Assembly: GCA_949752745.1 (NCBI GenBank)
Contig: OX457026.1
Location: 69,806,591-69,870,590, forward strand
Reading direction: 5' to 3'
DNA length: 64,000 nucleotides
Origin: Protula sp. h YS-2021
Lineage: Eukaryota; Annelida; Polychaeta; Sabellida; Serpulidae
Of this stretch, positions 58,722 to 64,000 are shown piece by piece. Each line of letters opens with the position of its first letter. The first letter of the stretch is position 1. The notes below the pieces were generated by a model that was given only the letters and a program-made list of their open reading frames with translations, was not told the origin of the DNA and did no database searches. Made by a program: the position numbers and the translations under genes.

Positions 58722-59724
58722 GTAGAGCATAGACTTAAAAAGCTGTAAATTTTAGTTTGTGTCTTTGGTAAATATTTTTTTCTTCAGTTATCTTCATTGT
58801 ATAGGTGTTCTTCTAGCGTATTCCTCTTTTGTGCAGAGCAGCATTGACATCAAAGTGTTGATGTCATCATTTACACTTGGGAATTTAGATCCGATTTATT
58901 GTTCTACCAGAAATCCTACAAGTTTCTCTTTTCCCGTTGTATGACGAAGGAGCTTTGTTCTATGTTGTTGTTTTTCTGCGACACAAAATGCAAAAAAGGG
59001 GAAGAAGTGACTTCACATTTCTGCGGCATTCCTTGAAGTCAGAGAACTCAATTTTTCAGCAAAGCTAGGTCTTGCAAATATATATTGATCTACTAATGTG
59101 GAGGCAAATATGAGGTAGAAACAGAGGAGGGACCGTGCCGAACAGTTGTCATAAACTCTATTTGTTTCATTAAATCTAAAGTAAGAAATATGTGTTTTAG
59201 GTTTCCTTTTCCATCCTTTCCCCAGCTCCATGCCTCGGGTTTCCCTTGGGAGTAGTACTCGTTCCTGGAGTTATTTGCTTCACACTGCCATTATACATAA
59301 CTGCATTAATGTGGAAAACAGTAAAACAGTTAACACGTTAGCTCTCCGTCTCCGGGAACTAGTACCTGAACGATGGCGTTATAGCTAGAAGCAGAACCGA
59401 GCCATATCGCAATTGCAGCAAGCGATTTTAGATAAAACAGAATAGCATAATTTGTAAATAATATATATATTATTTTGGTTTAAACGTGGTGGCCAAGGAC
59501 GTGTCAACTTATCGGAGCTGCGGCCCCCTTAAAAAAACCGCCCAATGTCCATGTTCATCTCGTGTTATTTCATTGGTGGGGTTTTTTCAGTGGGGCGGAG
59601 CCTGGGGATCAAAACTTGCTGCACATGGCGCAAGATTCTTTATCACGCATTTCATACAGAGCAAGCTGCTCGCGCTTCTTTTTTATAGAGCAAGCTGCTC
59701 ACGCTTCTTTTTTATACTAGCACG

Positions 59725-61730
59725 ATGGATAACGAACAAATAGAAAAAGGTGTTCAGGATCTGTATGAATGGGTTAAACATAGGCATTTAACTAAGTCCA
59801 CTGTTGAAACCTTGGTCAATGAAGAATTTCTATCGGTTGAGACTTTAATACATGTGGATACGAGTGTGCTAAAAGCCCTTAAACTGTTTGTCGGACAGCA
59901 GAAAGTCTTGCAAAGTGCGATTGCGGATTTAAAGGATGAAAAGTCAAAGAAAAACGTCAATCTAAGAGCAGCAGCTAACGACGCGGATAAAATCGAATCT
60001 CCGAGACCTGCAGCGGGATGTCAGCCACCACAGAACCAGGTTAAGCCCACCGAGCCAGTCACTTAAGACACACTTCCGCGACCGGACGAGGACACCCTGA
60101 CCACGCTTCTGGCTTCACCGAAGGACAAGGACACAACTGCTGATGACCCATGGATCACTGAAAAGACCCCAGATATCAATAAACCGTTGTTTATCCAGGA
60201 CTTTTGTGGTTCCTTTCTGGGTACCCAGAAGGAGGAATCGATTCTATCTACCTATCTACCTATGTAGACGCGAAACTCATGTTTGTTTCAAGCGCTAGAA
60301 AGATCACACCCGAACAAACAACGCTCCAACAATGGGTTAAGGGTCACGCCCGTATTTACGACGGCCTGTCCAAGTCCGGTCAACTGCGGTCACAAGAAGA
60401 GAGAAACAGGTACAACTTGTACGCTATTAAATTCGCGGACATGTGCGAACATTACCCAGTTGAAAGGGGCATGCGCTATGATTTTGAATACCGACAAATG
60501 GTGCACACGGGCCACCTCCGTTGGGGCGATGACGATACCTACCTAATGGGAGTATGCATTTTCTCACAACGATTTGCTCCCACTCCTTCACGGCAAAGTG
60601 TGCGTCCAAAAACGCAGCTACAAAATGACCCATCTGGCAAGGAAATTTGCAGGAATTTCAATTCTAGACGAGGGTGTTCTTTGGCAAGATGCAAATATTC
60701 ACACGTCTGTACTAAGTGTTTCAATACCCACCCAGAATTCCAACATCAACCATAGGGTCACGCGGTCTCTGGTCCTCTGAAAGATAAAGTAAATGAATGG
60801 ACAAGCATTTTGGACGCAGACCCTGACAGAGAATTTATTCTTAACGGCCTAACTAACGGTTTCGATATCATAAATACTGATCCTAATTCTATTGCATGTT
60901 CCGAGGCGCGCAACAGTAGGTCCGCAGAAATAACGCATCGGGACCTTGTCGAAAATGAAATTCGCAAAGAAATATCCCTGGGTCGCTATAAAATCGTGAA
61001 CACAAAACCAACAATCATTTCACCCATTTCGGCCATACCTAAAGAGCACATGAACATCCGCCTCATTCATGACTGCTCACAACCCTTGGGTGCTTCCGTA
61101 AATTCATATGCTAACCCCGAAAAACATAAGTTCGTTTCTGTGGACAGCGCCGTAGGCATGACGCAAAGGGGCTACTACATGGGAAAGGTAGATCTAAAAA
61201 GCGCGTATCGCCACGTTAACCTCAGCCAATCGTCAACAAAAGTGACAGGCTTTAAGTGGAAATTTAAAGGAGATTTGAAGTATACATTTTTGGTTGACAC
61301 TCGCTTACCTTTCGGGGCATCACTTAGCGTGGGAATTTTCTACCGAATTACACAGAGTGTATGCCGACACATGAAATGGATGGGGTTTAAAGCTGTCATT
61401 TGCTATATAGATGACTTTTATATTACCGGTCCTAGCGAATTCGAAGTTTGTCGCGCAATGAATTGTTTGTTACATGATCTTATCGTCCTCGGTTTTTCAA
61501 TCAGTTGGCAAAAATGCATTGCCCCAACACAATGCCTGACCTTCCTCGGCGTTACGCTAGACACCCGCAATTGCACCATGTCCATTCCAGCTGACAAAAT
61601 GAACGCTACGCGAAAGCTGCTTACGCAGTTTTCAACCACGAAACAGCGAGCCACAAAACGCGAACTCCAGGCCCTGCTAGGCAAGTTAAATTGGATTGCA
61701 CGAGTAGTTCGCGTTGTTCGCCTTATCTAG
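59725..61730 (+). pseudogene. Gag-RT retroelement fragment in intron 1 of gene C
   Basis: Gag-like frame 59725-60066 (then TAA, same frame continuing), shifted to 60204-60755 ending in a CCCH-type zinc finger (CRNFNSRRGCSLARCKYSH). After an in-frame TAG (60753-60755) the RT runs 60810-61730 with IRLIHDCSQPLG, KVDLKSAYRHV and YIDDFY. No RNase H, recombinase or integrase follows, and no terminal repeats were seen. RT and gag style recall DIRS/Ngaro-type elements, but the class is unresolved. Confidence 0.72.
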
Positions 61731-62065
61731 ACCGACAAGCAAAAATGTTTTTCTGTGACGCCGTCATCAGCTGCACCACTGCCCTTACGACTTCCGAGTA
61801 AAATGTTATGAGACTTTTCTTCTTGTTAATTTGGTTGCTCTAATACTGATCATAAATTCAATTGATACTGAAAATACAAATACACTGAAAGTATAATTTG
61901 TAATGCAAGATAAATGCCATTTCCACCGATTGCCCACTTCTGATCCTCAGTAGTTCCCTGTTAAATGCGACAACAGAGAAAGAAACTTGCATTTCTGATC
62001 AGTACACAATGATTGCTACGCTTAGTCAACAGTGACACTGTGATGAATCACTGCAAGGTTAGATT

Positions 62066-62789
62066 ACAGTAAAACCTCAATTATCCGGACACAGACTGAA
62101 CTGAGCTAATTTTCCGGTTTAGCCAGGTGCGCATTGAGAGTCTATAATGCATTATCATCACAATAGTTCGGCTGTTTAAGGAAATTATTATTATTTATTT
62201 ATTTATTTATTTATTAACTCCCCCACTCCCACTTGTCACTTCAAACTATGTTTCTGACAATTTCAGCTCCATAATTTCAATTTAGACATTATACAGGGGA
62301 ATGTTGCTCGGGATTTGTTTGGAATTGCTTAAAAGAGCAACCCGATTATATCCACGTTAAATATGTTCTTTTATTCGTATAGCAGTGGATTGTTTCAGTT
62401 TCTGACAAAATAAACATTGCGTGCTCTGTCACCAAATAATGACGAAAACTATTTAACATCCATTGTATTGTAAATTCTTTTACATTTTCCTGACGCATAA
62501 TCCAAAAAAGAGAATGGTTATGATTCTTACATGTGAATTCCCATGATCTAAAACAATGGCATTCACATAATGAGGCACGAATGCTGCTCCCGCTACCAAA
62601 TAATAGCAAGCAATGAGTGTTCAGGTACAAAACTACCAGGATTGTATGTAAATATTTTAGGGTTCTTTGTGCAGTAATCCGGTTTATTGAAATTTTTTAT
62701 CATGGAAATGAATGGAAAACAAAATCTATCCGGTTTAGCGAGTTGCCCAGTTTGCCAAGAATGTTCAGATCTAAGTTTTTACTGTATTT
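62066..62789. mobile_element. pogo/Tigger-like non-autonomous element
   Basis: Left end cagtaaaacctcaattatcc, right end inverse 'ttttactg', both flanked by TA. Internal 'tccggttta' motifs are repeated. No transposase. Confidence 0.55.
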
Positions 62790-63033
62790 TGGTTTGACAA
62801 GTGTCCTTTTTTTTGTCTTTTAGTTCGAAACACGCTAAAGATTTATTTCAGGATGGGAAATTTTATTCTTTTACCTTCTTTCTTTTCATTTTGAAAATTT
62901 CCAGTTTTCACATAATTGCCCGGAGAAGCTATAAAATTAAACATTTGTGAGTTGGAATAGTGGACTTTCCAATCGCCTCCCCCAAAATATTCTAACATGG
63001 CATAGTTAAACTGTTTTCTTCTTTTTTGATCAG

Positions 63034-63218
63034 GCACTCACTGGATCTATGAGATATTAGATATGCTGATAAAGGGCAAAGCATGTCCAGCTGAGCAATT
63101 CAAAATGACCGACTTTCTAGAAGATCGGTGCATAGACGACTTTACTGAACTGAAATCTTTCAAGATTCTCAATACCCACTTAAAAGCAAAATACTTGCCA
63201 TCAAAATTAATTTTAAAG
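63034..63218 (+). CDS. Gene C exon 2: sulfotransferase
   Basis: Acceptor TTTGATCAG, phase 1; donor AAAG|GTAAAA, phase 0. Reads THWIYEILDMLIKGKA, completing the PAPS-binding motif that begins in exon 1, and later KILNTHLKAKYLP, both classic in SULT enzymes. Confidence 0.87.
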
Positions 63219-63371
63219 GTAAAAGTATTATACCTGTACAACAACTTCAGCTTATGGTTTATTTATATCAAGGTAAAATGAACTCAATTTTTGGATTGTT
63301 TCTGTATTCTGTTCCTTGCCATGAAGTGGAAGCTGCTTTTTAATATAAAAATTTGCGCTTTGTTACTTTAG

Positions 63372-63504
63372 CACAAGATAATACACATGGCCAGGAATCC
63401 AAAGTCTGTGGCCGTGTCATTCTTCTTTCACACACTCAACAGGAAGCGCAACTGTTACGAAGGGACATTTCATGGCTACTTACCAATATTTTTGGAAGGA
63501 TATT
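63372..63504 (+). CDS. Gene C exon 3: sulfotransferase, 3'-phosphate-binding region
   Basis: Acceptor TACTTTAG, phase 0; donor ATATT|GTAAGG, phase 1. KIIHMARNPKSVAVSFFFH matches the 3'-PB motif (R-x-P-x-D/S..SxxxH). The rest of the gene lies beyond the window. Confidence 0.87.
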
Positions 63505-64000
63505 GTAAGGCGGCTTTTGCAAATTTTGAAACAAGCAACAAAAATTTACATACATTCTTTAAATTAAGAATTAAATGGAGGGATACAAGGCAAACATTGA
63601 TTGACTTCAGTGCATTTAAAATAAATGTCACCATGATAACAAACAGCGCACGGAATGAATCTTTGTGTATGCCTTTGTATGTATAGCACGTTTTGTTTTA
63701 TTTTTCTTAAAACCTCTGTTATATCCTCTGCGTATTTTACATTCGCACATTCTTCAATTAGCTTATTCATTGGATTGGCGTTGTTGTATAATTTATCATA
63801 ATTGATAAAACATTGTTTTAGATTTTAATAAATTTTGTGCGTTATAACTGGAAACGTTCGGTTTGAGAAATGAACTTTTAGGCATTCGAGATATACTTTT
63901 GAATTTGAGGTGCATAGCTCTGGCTAGTCTTAATTGAACTAGTTATCGCATGCAGTACGAAATATATTCTCAACATCATCCTTTTGTGATACTTTCATGT
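63505..64000. other. Intron 3 of gene C (partial)
   Basis: No further sulfotransferase exon is visible before the window ends. Confidence 0.5.

Overview
This is a stretch of animal nuclear DNA, not a bacterial chromosome. It is AT-rich, with GT-AG introns, dispersed transposons, (TA)n and (TAA)n microsatellites, and host exons for a SUEL-type lectin/CUB receptor and a cytosolic sulfotransferase. The gene content and repeat types suggest a marine invertebrate, but I cannot name the phylum from sequence alone.

Host genes. Gene A (+, exons 2852-35399) encodes a signal peptide, a galactose/rhamnose-binding (SUEL) lectin domain, a CUB-like domain, a CCP-like module, one transmembrane helix and a cytoplasmic tail. 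Its splice phases agree throughout; only one exon border is uncertain. Gene B (-, about 43972 down to 36379) is a multi-exon gene I do not recognise and converges on gene A. Gene C (+, 58517 to beyond 63504) is a cytosolic sulfotransferase whose 3' end lies outside the window.

The main object is a full-length Polinton/Maverick (adintovirus-like) element at 4704-21328, sitting in intron 1 of gene A. It has about 757-bp terminal inverted repeats, 5'-AG..CT-3' ends and a perfect 6-bp target duplication CATTTG. The plus strand carries protein-primed-type DNA polymerase B (broken by one frameshift and one stop), a PC4-like ssDNA-binding protein and three related small proteins. The minus strand carries four accessory genes next to the right end. 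They are followed by a tightly packed cluster: integrase with chromodomain, packaging ATPase, two Polinton-type basic proteins, a Cys-rich small protein, penton-like protein, pVI/pX-like protein, major capsid protein and adenain-like protease. Adjacent genes in that cluster overlap by ATGA or lie within 9 nt of each other, like an operon. The two strands converge on an AT-rich spacer with opposed poly(A) signals near 12.05 kb. The ends carry dense host-type transcription factor motifs: CRE, ETS, DR5 AGGTCA repeats, a perfect MARE and a forkhead array.

The rest is transposon-rich. There are three short elements with long inverted repeats and 9-bp duplications (Mutator-like), and a Tc1 transposase pseudogene split by two nested insertions. 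A DIRS-like tyrosine-recombinase retroelement with inverted terminal repeats is nested inside another long-TIR element at 45.06-52.96 kb. A gag-RT retroelement fragment and a pogo-like element lie in intron 1 of gene C. Minisatellites and a 3.5-kb element with a 30-bp perfect TIR complete the picture. I found no tRNA, rRNA or CRISPR.
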